Source of the DNA: CAVQBP01 sp964448105
GTDB taxonomy: Bacteria > Bacteroidota > Ignavibacteria > Ignavibacteriales > Ignavibacteriaceae
DNA length: 20,577 bases
NCBI GenBank assembly: GCA_964448105.1
Contig: CAYUVK010000092.1
Location: forward strand, 1-20,577
Reading direction: 5' to 3'
Shown here in pieces: positions 10,033-18,807 of the stretch. The stretch's first letter is position 1; each line of letters opens with the position of its first letter. The notes under the pieces are model-generated. The model was not told the origin of the DNA and did not search any database. It saw only the letters and a program-made list of their open reading frames with translations. Both the position numbers and the translations under genes were made by a program.

Positions 10033-11433
10033 TCATATATGAATCGCCTCACCGTACACTGCACCAGCAGCTTCCATAATAGATTCCGAAAGAGTCGGAT
10101 GAGCATGAACAGTTTTTAAAATAGATTCAGGAGTTGCTTCTAAAGATTTAGCTAATGCAACTTCAGCGATCAATTCAGTTGCTTCGGCACCGATTATATG
10201 TACACCTAAAATTTCTCCGTACTTTGCATCCACAACATATTTAACAAAGCCATCTCTCTCCCCAACCGCAAAAGCTTTCCCGCTTGCCATAAACGGAAAC
10301 TTACCGATTTTAATATCATAACCTGCATCTTTTGCTTTTTGTTCCGTTAAGCCTACACTGGCAACTTGAGGCTGACAGTATGTACATCCCGGAATATTTT
10401 CATAAATAATATCCTGGGTTTTTAAACCTTTTATTTTTTCGACACAATGAATCCCTTCTGCTGATGCTACGTGTGCAAGCCAAGGCGGACCAATAACGTC
10501 TCCAATAGCATATATTCCTTTTACATTTGTAGCATAAGTAGATTTATTCACTTTGATATGATTTTTAAATAACTCAACTCCTAATTCTTCCAATCCAAAT
10601 CCTTCTACATTTCCGGTAACCCCAATGGCATTTAATACTTTATCTGCGATAATTTCTTTTTTTCCATTATTGAGGTTAAAAGTTACTTTGACTTTTTTCC
10701 CCTTAACTTCAGCTTTCTCAACTATTGCCCCGGTAAAAATATCTATCCCGCGTTTTTTAAAAATCTTTTCAAGAGTTTGAGAAACTTCCTTATCTTCAAT
10801 TGGAAGAATGTTATCTAGCATTTCAATAATTGTAACTTTGGTTCCAAGGACAGAATAGAAATAAGCAAATTCAATCCCGATTGCACCTGCACCGATAACT
10901 ATTAATTCTTTTGGCTGCTCGGATAAAATCATTGCCTCGGTGCTTGTTATTATCATTTTTTTATCGACAGGAATACTGCTTACAGTTTTGGGTCTTGCAC
11001 CCGTAGCAATTATTAAATTTTCAAAAGTAATTGAATCATTTTTTTTATTTTCATTATAAATATCGATTTGATTATTTGAAATTATTTTGCCGAACCCTCT
11101 AATCCTGGTAATCTTATTTTTTTTAATCAGCATTTCTACGTTTTTAGAAATTCGATCCGATATTTCCCTGCTTCTTTTGATAATCCTGTTAAAATCAAAA
11201 CTTAAGTCTGTATATTTTATACCGAAGTCCTGTCCATGATTTTTAACAATATCGTAGATTTCGGCATTTCTGAGAAGAGATTTTGTAGGAATGCACCCCC
11301 AATTTAGGCAGATTCCACCTAAATTATCCTTATCAATTACCACTGTATTAAATCCTAATTGAGCTGCCCGGATTGCAGCAACATATCCTCCCGGGCCACC
11401 TCCTAAAACTGCAATTTCAAACTTATTTGGCAT
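10033..11433 (-). CDS. lpdA: Dihydrolipoamide dehydrogenase (E3)
   Basis: E3 reoxidises the dihydrolipoyl arms of E2 with FAD and passes electrons to NAD+. The 466-residue length fits the family. The FAD motif GGGPGGYVAAIRAAQLG is at 11-27. The redox-active disulfide is C42/C47 (GGICLNWGC), and the NAD-binding GAGAIGIEFA is at 181-190. A second FAD contact is GDVIGPPWLAHVA (311-323). The catalytic dyad is H445 and E450 in HAHPTLSE. A further CxxC (C350/C353, in PGCTYCQPQ) lies at the start of the dimerisation domain; I recall this from related Lpd proteins but cannot verify its spread. It heads the module containing lipB, E1, E2 and lipA, and a TAnnTTTG promoter element lies just upstream. 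The ribosome site is weak (AGG, about 6 nt from the ATG). Confidence 0.96.
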   Translation of the reverse strand: MPNKFEIAVLGGGPGGYVAAIRAAQLGFNTVVIDKDNLGGICLNWGCIPTKSLLRNAEIYDIVKNHGQDFGIKYTDLSFDFNRIIKRSREISDRISKNVEMLIKKNKITRIRGFGKIISNNQIDIYNENKKNDSITFENLIIATGARPKTVSSIPVDKKMIITSTEAMILSEQPKELIVIGAGAIGIEFAYFYSVLGTKVTIIEMLDNILPIEDKEVSQTLEKIFKKRGIDIFTGAIVEKAEVKGKKVKVTFNLNNGKKEIIADKVLNAIGVTGNVEGFGLEELGVELFKNHIKVNKSTYATNVKGIYAIGDVIGPPWLAHVASAEGIHCVEKIKGLKTQDIIYENIPGCTYCQPQVASVGLTEQKAKDAGYDIKIGKFPFMASGKAFAVGERDGFVKYVVDAKYGEILGVHIIGAEATELIAEVALAKSLEATPESILKTVHAHPTLSESIMEAAGAVYGEAIHI

Positions 11434-11466
11434 TAATTATCCTGTTTCTGGGTTGTTTCTTGAAGC

Positions 11467-11474
11467 CAAATATA
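11467..11474 (-). promoter_or_regulatory. Bacteroidota-type -7 promoter element for lpdA
   Basis: The minus strand reads TATATTTG here, an exact match to the TAnnTTTG -7 consensus of Bacteroidota primary sigma factors. It sits 33 bp upstream of the lpdA ATG, giving a short leader of about 25-30 nt. A TTTG -33 element at the usual spacing is not clear; that stretch is T-rich (TTTTATTTTA). This supports an independent start for the lipoate module, separate from the polysaccharide operon. Confidence 0.5.
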
Positions 11475-11576
11475 GTTAAGTGGGTAGTAAAATAAAAATA
11501 ATTAGCTCAAATGGCAGAAGGACTTATAAGATTCTTGTACTTATGGGTCATAAATTTAACTTTATATTTAAACCGG

Positions 11577-12587
11577 TTAAAAAATAATCTCTAAAACCTT
11601 TTTATAAATCTTTTCAGCATTAATTCCCCCCTCTCCTGAAAAATTACACTTATATGGATTACCAGAACATCTTACCCCGCAATATCCCTCATCCGGCATT
11701 AAAACATAGGAATAATTTCCTAACGGTCCCCATAATTGCGGAGAACAAGCTGTTAATGGTGAAAACAATGAAAGGGTTCTGTTTTTAAGTGCAGCTGCCA
11801 TATGCATCGGACCTGTACTTGCAGATATTAATAAATCAAGGGCAGCAAAAGTAATTATAGATTCTCTCAATGAATTTCTAATATTAGGATAAACTATTCC
11901 TTTTATATCTTTTAATTCATCTGGAGGGTTTAGATCCGTTACAACTGTTTTTATTCCTTTTGAATTTAATAAAAGTTCAATTAGGTTTTTATATTCTTGC
12001 GGAGTAATATTTGGAGCTGATTTTCCGCTTGTAGAATTTATTCCAATTAAAATCTCATCATCGGGACATATTTCTTTTTTTAGTTTTATTGCTACTTTTT
12101 TTTCTTCCTCTGTTAAAAAAATTTCCGGGCTTATTGATTCAGGATTTGTTCCTAGTTTTCTAACCATATCAAGACAATAATCAGCTTCATGTCTTAACGG
12201 ATTATATTTATACCTGTAGACGCTTTTTGTATTTGCAATAAATTGATAAAACTTATATCCGACTCCTATCCTATATTTTATTCCACTAAAGAATAAAATC
12301 CAGTTTAATTTTTCCTGCGGTAAAAGCATAAATGAATGAGTAAAGGAATATTCTCTTAACTTTTTTATATATGAAGATGATTTTTCTTTTTCATCATATA
12401 AAATTATTTCATCAACATAAGGATTATTAAGATAGATATCTTTAGTATATTCTTTTAAAAGAACTGCAATAAAACTATCCGGGTATTTTTTCTTTATTTC
12501 CCTGGGGATGGGGGTAGATAAAACAACATCACCAATTCTATCAGGTCTGCAGATTAAAATTCTTAATTGGGATTTTTCTTTTTCCAT
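11577..12587 (-). CDS. GT9 glycosyltransferase, heptosyltransferase-like
   Basis: This 336-residue protein has the two-domain GT-B form of ADP-heptose:LPS heptosyltransferases and would add a sugar to a lipid-linked or LPS-type glycan at the inner membrane. The N-terminal motif RPDRIGDVVLSTPIPREIK (14-32) and the C-terminal STGPMHMAAAL (257-267) with LWGPLG (285-290) are characteristic of the family. Three late cysteines (C303, C307, C314) form a small Cys-rich patch seen in some GT9 proteins. Its sugar is not certain; heptose is only the family default. Its ATG overlaps the stop of the upstream GT4 gene as TAATG, a one-base overlap that implies translational coupling. It is the last gene of the polysaccharide operon. 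Confidence 0.9.
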   Translation of the reverse strand: MEKEKSQLRILICRPDRIGDVVLSTPIPREIKKKYPDSFIAVLLKEYTKDIYLNNPYVDEIILYDEKEKSSSYIKKLREYSFTHSFMLLPQEKLNWILFFSGIKYRIGVGYKFYQFIANTKSVYRYKYNPLRHEADYCLDMVRKLGTNPESISPEIFLTEEEKKVAIKLKKEICPDDEILIGINSTSGKSAPNITPQEYKNLIELLLNSKGIKTVVTDLNPPDELKDIKGIVYPNIRNSLRESIITFAALDLLISASTGPMHMAAALKNRTLSLFSPLTACSPQLWGPLGNYSYVLMPDEGYCGVRCSGNPYKCNFSGEGGINAEKIYKKVLEIIF

Positions 12588-13627
12588 TAGCAGTTATCTA
12601 ATACTTTTTGATAAACTTCAGCAGTTTTTTCGGCAATTTTATTCCAGAGAAAATTATCCTTTATATGATTTTTTAAATTTTCATCTTTGGATTTATTGAG
12701 GCTTTTCTCAATAGAATTTTTTATAGATTCAATTGAATACGGATCAGGGTATTCTGCCATTTCTTCGAAATACTCTTTTGTTCCGCCGAAAGGAGTAATA
12801 ACTATTTTAGCACCCGCAAGCCCTGCTTCCAATGCAGCTATTCCGGGTGTTTCAAATTGCGATGGAAGAACAAAGGTATCACAGGCAGAATATGCAGAAG
12901 CAAGTAATTGAGAATCATTTTCCAAAGTATCAATTAAAATTATATTTTTACTATTCTTAATCTCAGACATAATTTCTTTTGCTTCCCCGGCATCTACAAT
13001 ACTGCCGATAATTACTGCAGGATGGTTTATTTGTTTCAGCGCTTTAACTAATGCAAGCCCGTTTTTCCTTTGATATCCCAGGTGACCCACATACAAAATA
13101 AAGTTATTAATTCCATATTTTTTTTGAAACAATTCCGGAGCACCTGATAAAAACCTTTCGGAAACTCCATTATATATAACCTCGAATTTTTCTTCAGGGA
13201 TTGATAGTCCTTTGGAAATTATTTCAGCTTCCGAATGAGTATTGGGCAAAATAAGTTTAGACCAATTACAAATATCCCTGATTATTCCGTAATCGGACCA
13301 TATTCCCCGTGCAATTTTACGAATTACTTTATCAATTAAATTTATTTTTTTTATAAAATTATAAGAATGATTGGAAAAGAATACCGGTTCGACAACATAA
13401 TTAATATTTCTTTCTTTCAAACTTCTTGCTAAGCCGAACACTGCAAAATTACAACCTACCAGATGTATCAAGTCATACTCATTTAATTCTTGGTTTAAAT
13501 TCCACATATCAAAAAAATCAACCCGATGCCCAAGCAATTCAAGCTGTTTTTTAGTTTCTTTAATTTTTATAAATGGTCCGCCGCCTGTTAAAGTGACAGC
13601 CGGGTAACTTGCAAAACAAATTTTCAT
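12587..13627 (-). CDS. GT4-family glycosyltransferase
   Basis: A retaining GT-B glycosyltransferase of 346 residues, expected to transfer a nucleotide-activated sugar to the growing glycan on the cytoplasmic face. The N-terminal acceptor domain has a Gly-rich loop (LTGGGPFIKIKET, 13-25). The C-terminal donor domain starts near FILYVGHLGYQRKNG (176-190) and contains the E-x7-E motif at E259 and E267 (ETPGIAALEAG), with PFGGTKEYF following. No signal peptide or membrane span is evident. It overlaps the upstream deacetylase by 4 nt (ATGA) and the downstream GT9 by 1 nt, so it is firmly within the operon. Donor and acceptor are unknown. Confidence 0.92.
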   Translation of the reverse strand: MKICFASYPAVTLTGGGPFIKIKETKKQLELLGHRVDFFDMWNLNQELNEYDLIHLVGCNFAVFGLARSLKERNINYVVEPVFFSNHSYNFIKKINLIDKVIRKIARGIWSDYGIIRDICNWSKLILPNTHSEAEIISKGLSIPEEKFEVIYNGVSERFLSGAPELFQKKYGINNFILYVGHLGYQRKNGLALVKALKQINHPAVIIGSIVDAGEAKEIMSEIKNSKNIILIDTLENDSQLLASAYSACDTFVLPSQFETPGIAALEAGLAGAKIVITPFGGTKEYFEEMAEYPDPYSIESIKNSIEKSLNKSKDENLKNHIKDNFLWNKIAEKTAEVYQKVLDNC

Positions 13628-15204
13628 TGCTTTATTTTTCTTAATTTTCCTATAATATCGTATTTAATCATTTTAAAGGTTTTCTTTCGCAATTCGTTTG
13701 GATTGAAAGAATGATGAAATTCAATTCCGTCTTCTTCAATTTTATTCTCTTCATCATTTGTTAATGATAAATTAGTTTTATCTCCTGAAGGATAAATTAC
13801 CCTGCATTTAACTGATTTATCTGCATTATCGGAAGATATAAAAACCTTTCCATCCTTTTCTTGTGCATTCCAATTGATATTCAATCTTTTTTTCCACCAC
13901 TCTGCATATTCTGAAAAAGTTAATATAGGGATTTTTTGAGTCATAGGTTGATCATTCTCAGAATTAATATTTATGATTCTCTCAAAAATTTTTTCAAAAA
14001 CATTGAGCCGCTTCTCAAACGGATGCGTATATAAAATAATAGGCTCATTAAAAAACAATTTTTGATCAATAATATTATGGAAATATTTAATCATATTTTC
14101 TTCGGAATGACCTCCCCAATGGAGTCTTCCAACACTTACCGGGTGAATCGGTATTTGCAATGTTTTTGAAAATGCAGAATTGTAATAAGGATAAAAAGGT
14201 AATGAATTATAAGCAAAACCAAATTCGGATGAATATAAAAAATTAAATTTATTAATTACTTCGGCAATTATTTTATTCCAGTATCCATATGGGGCAGCAT
14301 ATCCTTTCGGTTTTATTCCCGCACTTTCTAAAATTTTCAACCCTATTTTTAAATCTTCTTCATTTTTTTTATAGCTCAAAAATGTTTTATGCCTGTAGCA
14401 ATGGTAAGCAATTTCCTGGTTCTTCAATTCAGAAAATAATTTAATCCAATCTTGTGATGATTTTGTTTCAATAAACCACGTTGCCGGGATATTATAATTT
14501 TGAATCAAATCATTTAGTGATTCAATTTCTTCTTTTGTTCCCAAGTCTGTATCAACTCTAAAGCTAAAAATATTTTTAGCACCATTAGGAAAGAACCAAA
14601 GATGAACAAATGGTAAATTTCTTTTATGGAAAAGATACTCTAATGCTTTCTGAATATGAATTCGTATGATTCCTTTTGAAACTAGGGATACTTGTTCAGA
14701 AGTATATTCATTGCCGAAGGGCGAATAAAAATTCTTGCGGATAGATCCGGCTTCATGAATTAAAGAGACAAGCCCCTCAGGAAAAACAATTACATTCCCC
14801 TTCCCTATTTGAAAATCGGAAATAGATTTTTCATTGTTTTGATTTTCGAGATGGTTTGCATTCTTAGCAACTTTACTTCCTTTATATAGATCGCAAATTA
14901 GATAATTATTAAAGATATTATCCGATTCAGAATAAAGAAACTTCAGATAAGAATATTTGAAACCAATATTAAATACTGATTGTGCATTAACTGCTTCGGT
15001 TATAACTGCCCCGCCTTCCGCAGTATAATCATATAAAACTTTTTTCCCTTTATTTGTTAAAGAGCCGGATGAAATTATGATTACAGCATAATCATTTGAA
15101 TTTATATTATCAATAGTACTAATTTCTGAAAAAGGAACCCCTATCTGTTGAAGAGCAGTTGTCCAGCCAGGCGTAAGTTTTGTTATTCCTACTGTTAATT
15201 TCAG
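13624..15204 (-). CDS. Polysaccharide deacetylase with extra N-terminal domain, CTG start
   Basis: The frame is open for 526 codons from CTG at 15204. Residues 221-526 alone look like a deacetylase beginning at a TTG (14544), but that TTG falls just after the NodB motif 1 Asp (FRVDTD, 215-220) and cannot be the real start. No ATG, GTG or TTG occurs in frame upstream. CTG overlaps the flippase stop as CTGA and is 7 nt from AGAGGG (15212-15217), which makes it the best start. Other motifs are HxxxH at H268/H272 (HCYRH), then YAAPYG, and a late YTHPF histidine. The N-terminal 210 residues resemble a Rossmann/glutamine-amidotransferase-like fold (VIIISSGS, then EGGAVITEA and GKGNVIVFPEG); this is inference. 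It probably N-deacetylates an amino-sugar glycan. It overlaps the GT4 gene by ATGA. Confidence 0.85.
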   Translation of the reverse strand: MKLTVGITKLTPGWTTALQQIGVPFSEISTIDNINSNDYAVIIISSGSLTNKGKKVLYDYTAEGGAVITEAVNAQSVFNIGFKYSYLKFLYSESDNIFNNYLICDLYKGSKVAKNANHLENQNNEKSISDFQIGKGNVIVFPEGLVSLIHEAGSIRKNFYSPFGNEYTSEQVSLVSKGIIRIHIQKALEYLFHKRNLPFVHLWFFPNGAKNIFSFRVDTDLGTKEEIESLNDLIQNYNIPATWFIETKSSQDWIKLFSELKNQEIAYHCYRHKTFLSYKKNEEDLKIGLKILESAGIKPKGYAAPYGYWNKIIAEVINKFNFLYSSEFGFAYNSLPFYPYYNSAFSKTLQIPIHPVSVGRLHWGGHSEENMIKYFHNIIDQKLFFNEPIILYTHPFEKRLNVFEKIFERIININSENDQPMTQKIPILTFSEYAEWWKKRLNINWNAQEKDGKVFISSDNADKSVKCRVIYPSGDKTNLSLTNDEENKIEEDGIEFHHSFNPNELRKKTFKMIKYDIIGKLRKIKQ

Positions 15205-16610
15205 AGTAGTACCCTCTTTAAAAATTTCAATTCTTCAATATTAAATCCCGCTAAAATAAAAATTACCGGGATGCAAATAACTAAAATCAAGATCAATTTA
15301 AAAATAAGAGCGATTTTTATAAATAATAGTATCGGCAGTAAAATTATATATGTTCCCGCAATGGGAATAAAAAGATTTCTCGATATTTTAATTTTAATAA
15401 ACCTTTTTAGTTTTGAAGACATATAGATTAGGGTAGAAATTTCAAAAAGTGCTAAAGCAAATGCAACACCGGGAACCGAGAAATAATTATAAAGCACAAT
15501 TGAAAATAAAACGAAAATAATTGCCCCAATAGTCAGACCAATTGTGTAAATATTTTCTTTATTCATCCCGATTAAAGTAAAGCTAAAAACAGAATTTATT
15601 AAAGTAAAAGTAAAATAGCCTGTTAATAATTGAAAAATAATTATTGAATCAACAAATAGTTTTCCGAAGACTAAAGTTATAATAAATCTCCCTCCGATAA
15701 TTTCTATTAGACCGACCGACAGAGAAAATGCCGCTATGATCTTTAAGATTGAGTTAAAAATTTCTTCTAATTTTTCAGGATAGTTATTAATACAATTAAT
15801 TATTTTAGGAAAAAAAAGTGCATTAAATACTCTATCGAATGTTAAAAAAAGAATAATAATTTTAAAAGCTGCACTATAGATACCGATGTTAGAAGTTGTG
15901 CTCACAAGACCTAAATATATAATTGGAAATGAAACAGCCAAACCGGCAATAATTGAAGCTATACTTAATGAGATAGATTCTCTAACAACCGGAATGAAGT
16001 TAAAATTTTTAAATTTCATTTTAGCTGTGTAGCCTGCTTTTTTAAAAAACAACCAGAGAATAAAAGAATTAACAGCGCCGCCGATAACCCAGCCTACTGC
16101 AGTAAGAACAGTATCCTTTTCGGATTTAACAAATATGATAAGAAAAATAAGATAAGCAGACATCCCAATGATTCTTCCGACAGTAATAACTCCCATTTTT
16201 TGAATTCCCTGGAAGAACCATTCCAAAAGAAAAGCAAAAGGAATTAAATAAATCAGGTAAATTAAAACTATATTCTCGGTTTCGACAGAAGTAATAAAAA
16301 AGTATGCTAGGAGAAACGAAATGATTAGAATTATAATTGAAAGAAAAAATCTTGAACTTAAAATGCTGCTAACCAGTTCACCCGGATTTGCAGAATTGGC
16401 AGCTATTTTTCGTGTGCCCAATAACGTTAAGCCGCTGTTGCCAAATAATAATGCATAGCCAAGAATTGCCAAACCTAAATTGATTACCCCAAATCCTGAT
16501 GTACCCAAGACTCTTGCAAGATAAGTTGTAGCAGCAAATCCAATTAACCGGACAAAAAATTCCAAAGAAAATAAATAAATAATGTTTGATGAATTCTTAT
16601 TTATTTTCAT
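15201..16610 (-). CDS. Wzx-type polysaccharide flippase
   Basis: This 469-residue, very hydrophobic protein has about 12-14 predicted membrane spans and would flip lipid-linked oligosaccharide across the inner membrane. The N-terminus (LFSLEFFVRLIGFAATTYLA followed by RVLGTSGFGVINLG) is typical of the RfbX/Wzx group of the MOP superfamily. Charged loops separate the helices throughout, and there is no extra domain. The C-terminus ends in a short cytoplasmic tail (EELKFLKRVLL). It starts 4 nt after the epimerase stop and its own stop overlaps the deacetylase start. Together with the epimerase and glycosyltransferases it indicates a Wzx-dependent glycan, but no Wzy polymerase or initiating transferase is in view. 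Confidence 0.93.
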   Translation of the reverse strand: MKINKNSSNIIYLFSLEFFVRLIGFAATTYLARVLGTSGFGVINLGLAILGYALLFGNSGLTLLGTRKIAANSANPGELVSSILSSRFFLSIIILIISFLLAYFFITSVETENIVLIYLIYLIPFAFLLEWFFQGIQKMGVITVGRIIGMSAYLIFLIIFVKSEKDTVLTAVGWVIGGAVNSFILWLFFKKAGYTAKMKFKNFNFIPVVRESISLSIASIIAGLAVSFPIIYLGLVSTTSNIGIYSAAFKIIILFLTFDRVFNALFFPKIINCINNYPEKLEEIFNSILKIIAAFSLSVGLIEIIGGRFIITLVFGKLFVDSIIIFQLLTGYFTFTLINSVFSFTLIGMNKENIYTIGLTIGAIIFVLFSIVLYNYFSVPGVAFALALFEISTLIYMSSKLKRFIKIKISRNLFIPIAGTYIILLPILLFIKIALIFKLILILVICIPVIFILAGFNIEELKFLKRVLL

Positions 16611-16614
16611 CTAA

Positions 16615-17754
16615 TCAAAGATTAAAATATTTTTTAATTGATTTAATAATTCTTTCAGATGCTCTCCCATCTCCAAAAGGATTTTTACATTGAAAGAAAT
16701 CAAATCCTTGAGATAGTTTTCCATCAATTTGATAAAAGATTTTTTTAAAATCCTTATTCCCACCACCGGCTAAAAATGCATAACCTGCTTTTACAGCTTC
16801 CTCTCTTTCGGTATTATCGCGCAGTACAATTATCGGTTTTTTAAATATATAACACTCTTCCTGGATTCCGCCTGAATCGCTGATAATAAAAAGGCATTTA
16901 CTCATCAAATAAATGAAAGATAAATAATCCAGAGGAGGGAGCAATTTAAAGTTGGGAATTTTCGTTAAAATATTTCGAACGGGTTTTTTAACATTCGGGT
17001 TTAAATGTACCGGGTAAATAAAATTATAACTTTTATTTTCTTCGGCAATTTCTTTTAACTGTATCAAAGTATTTTTTAATATTTCACCAAACTTTTCCCT
17101 TCTATGAATTGTTACTAAAACAAATTCTTTTTCCGACAAATCATCAAATCCAAAATATTTAAAAGAACTTTTTATTTTTTTAGTAGAAGATTTTTCTTTC
17201 AATTTATTTTTTACTTCAAGTAAAGCATCTATAACTGTATTCCCGGTAATTATAATCTTTTTATTTGAAACACCTTCTGCAATTAAATTATTCTTTGCTT
17301 CTTGAGTCGGAGCGAAATGGATATCCGTTAAAACCGAAATGACTTTTCTATTAACCTCTTCGGGGAAAGGGCTGTAAATGTTATTGCTTCTTAAACCGGC
17401 TTCAACATGTGCAATTTTCACTTTTGAATAAAAGGCGGAAAGTGAAGAGGTAAATGCGGTTGTTGTATCCCCCTGGACAATTAAAAGATCCGGCTTTACT
17501 TTATTAAATACTGATTTTAATTTCTCAATTGAGCCGGAAGTTATTTCGTATAAATCCTGGTTAGGCTTCATTAAATTTAAATTAAGATCTATCTTAATTT
17601 TAAAAAGATCGACAACCTGCTTCAGCATTTCATCATGCTGGCCTGTTGAACAGACAATTATTTTAAAAGTTCTCTCTTTTATTAGTCCCTTTATTACCGG
17701 GGCTAATTTTATTGCTTCAGGTCTTGTCCCTAAAATGATTAAAATTTTCTTCAT
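16615..17754 (-). CDS. wecB: UDP-N-acetylglucosamine 2-epimerase, non-hydrolysing
   Basis: It interconverts UDP-GlcNAc and UDP-ManNAc, providing an activated amino sugar for the glycan. The 379 residues match the family length. Recognisable motifs are ILGTRPEAIKLAPVI (7-21), QGDTTTAF (94-101, D96), HVEAGLRS (116-123, E118), PFPEEVNR (129-136, E132), the catalytic-histidine segment IHRRE (216-220, H217), SDSGGIQEE (292-300) and RDNTERE (312-318). All residues equivalent to the E. coli catalytic set (D95, E117, E131, H213) are present. It starts 3 nt after the upstream glycosyltransferase stop. No UDP-ManNAc dehydrogenase (wecC) is in this window, so ManNAc itself, or an acid made elsewhere, may be the product used. 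Confidence 0.96.
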   Translation of the reverse strand: MKKILIILGTRPEAIKLAPVIKGLIKERTFKIIVCSTGQHDEMLKQVVDLFKIKIDLNLNLMKPNQDLYEITSGSIEKLKSVFNKVKPDLLIVQGDTTTAFTSSLSAFYSKVKIAHVEAGLRSNNIYSPFPEEVNRKVISVLTDIHFAPTQEAKNNLIAEGVSNKKIIITGNTVIDALLEVKNKLKEKSSTKKIKSSFKYFGFDDLSEKEFVLVTIHRREKFGEILKNTLIQLKEIAEENKSYNFIYPVHLNPNVKKPVRNILTKIPNFKLLPPLDYLSFIYLMSKCLFIISDSGGIQEECYIFKKPIIVLRDNTEREEAVKAGYAFLAGGGNKDFKKIFYQIDGKLSQGFDFFQCKNPFGDGRASERIIKSIKKYFNL

Positions 17755-17757
17755 AAT

Positions 17758-18762
17758 TTAACTGCTGATTAAAATATTTCTTAACTCTTCTTCATTATCA
17801 AAATGAATAATATTTTTTCCGTCAAGCTCTTTCAAACAACCTTTGGAAGGAACAATAACATTCTTTTTATAATTTAGAGCTAAAATTACAGAGCCTGAAG
17901 TTAATACATCCCGAAAATTAAATAAAGCATAATCACATGAATTTAAAAATACAGGGACATCTTCATCAGGAATTCTTCTATCGTGAATTAATATTTGATT
18001 TTTATTTTTTATCGATGAAAGGGATTCATAATAATATTTCAAGTTTCCTTTTTTTACTATCCCGGCAATTATTAATTTTTTCTTCTCTTCTAAACTATTA
18101 AAAATTTCTACTATTTCTTTTACTCCCTTATATTTCGCAATTTCTCCGAACATCAGAAATAATTTATCGCCATTTTCAATTTTACCAGGGAAAAATCTTT
18201 CGTTTAAAATTTCAACCGCCTTATTTTTTTCAATTATTTCGGCGGGAAATTCAGGATGATTAACGATAAAAAATTTATTTTCTTCAACATTAAAAATAGG
18301 AGCCATAATATCAATTGAAGATTTGCAATGGACTTGCAGCTTATCTGCAATATGTGCCATATATTTTCTTATTAACCTGTTCAAAATAATATAATTATTA
18401 GCATGAGGAAATTTATTGTGGATTGTCCAGATAATTTTTCCATTAAATATTTTAAATAATGTTATCCATAATAATTTCCATATCATCCCGCTTAAAGATT
18501 GAAGATCGCTAATCTCAAGCCAATGGTAATGGAGTATGTTTTTTTCTTTTTTAAATCTGCTCAAGACAATTTTGGGATGAGCAAATACGGAAAGGCTTTC
18601 AATATTAATATTATATTTTCCTTTATTCTCAATAAAATTTTTGTAAAGGAGAAAGAGATAACTTGTTTTTTTGAATGAAAAATTGATTAAAGGAACTACA
18701 AAAACTTTTTGAACATCATGACATAAATTTTGATATTCTTTCAGCAGTATTTCTTCATTCAT
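17758..18762 (-). CDS. GT-B glycosyltransferase, first gene of the operon
   Basis: A 334-residue protein with the arrangement of GT4-like enzymes. The acceptor half has LHYHWLEISD (77-86) and IIWTIHNKFPH (110-120), a His-rich pattern also seen in mannosyl- or glucuronosyltransferases such as those of gum clusters. The donor half begins with LFLMFGEIAKYKGVKE (201-216) and has FNFRDVLTSGSVILALNYKK (281-300), where the usual E-x7-E motif is replaced by R-D-x-L-T-S-G-S. No signal peptide is evident. No Shine-Dalgarno is visible before the ATG. The next gene, wecB, begins 3 nt after its stop, so it probably opens the six-gene operon. Sugar specificity is unknown. Confidence 0.85.
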   Translation of the reverse strand: MNEEILLKEYQNLCHDVQKVFVVPLINFSFKKTSYLFLLYKNFIENKGKYNINIESLSVFAHPKIVLSRFKKEKNILHYHWLEISDLQSLSGMIWKLLWITLFKIFNGKIIWTIHNKFPHANNYIILNRLIRKYMAHIADKLQVHCKSSIDIMAPIFNVEENKFFIVNHPEFPAEIIEKNKAVEILNERFFPGKIENGDKLFLMFGEIAKYKGVKEIVEIFNSLEEKKKLIIAGIVKKGNLKYYYESLSSIKNKNQILIHDRRIPDEDVPVFLNSCDYALFNFRDVLTSGSVILALNYKKNVIVPSKGCLKELDGKNIIHFDNEEELRNILISS

Positions 18763-18807
18763 TATTAAATATTTCGATGATAGGAAAGTAAAAATAATGA
18801 TGGTATA

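Noticed and set aside
11520..11555. Hairpin between the GT9 gene and lpdA as a terminator
   Set aside because: On the minus strand the 10-bp stem has a two-base internal mismatch and no T run directly after it; pairing is better on the plus strand, where no gene ends.
13624..14544. 306-codon deacetylase frame starting at TTG as a complete gene
   Set aside because: The TTG lies immediately after the catalytic Asp of NodB motif 1, and the same frame continues open for 220 more codons to a CTG with a good ribosome site.
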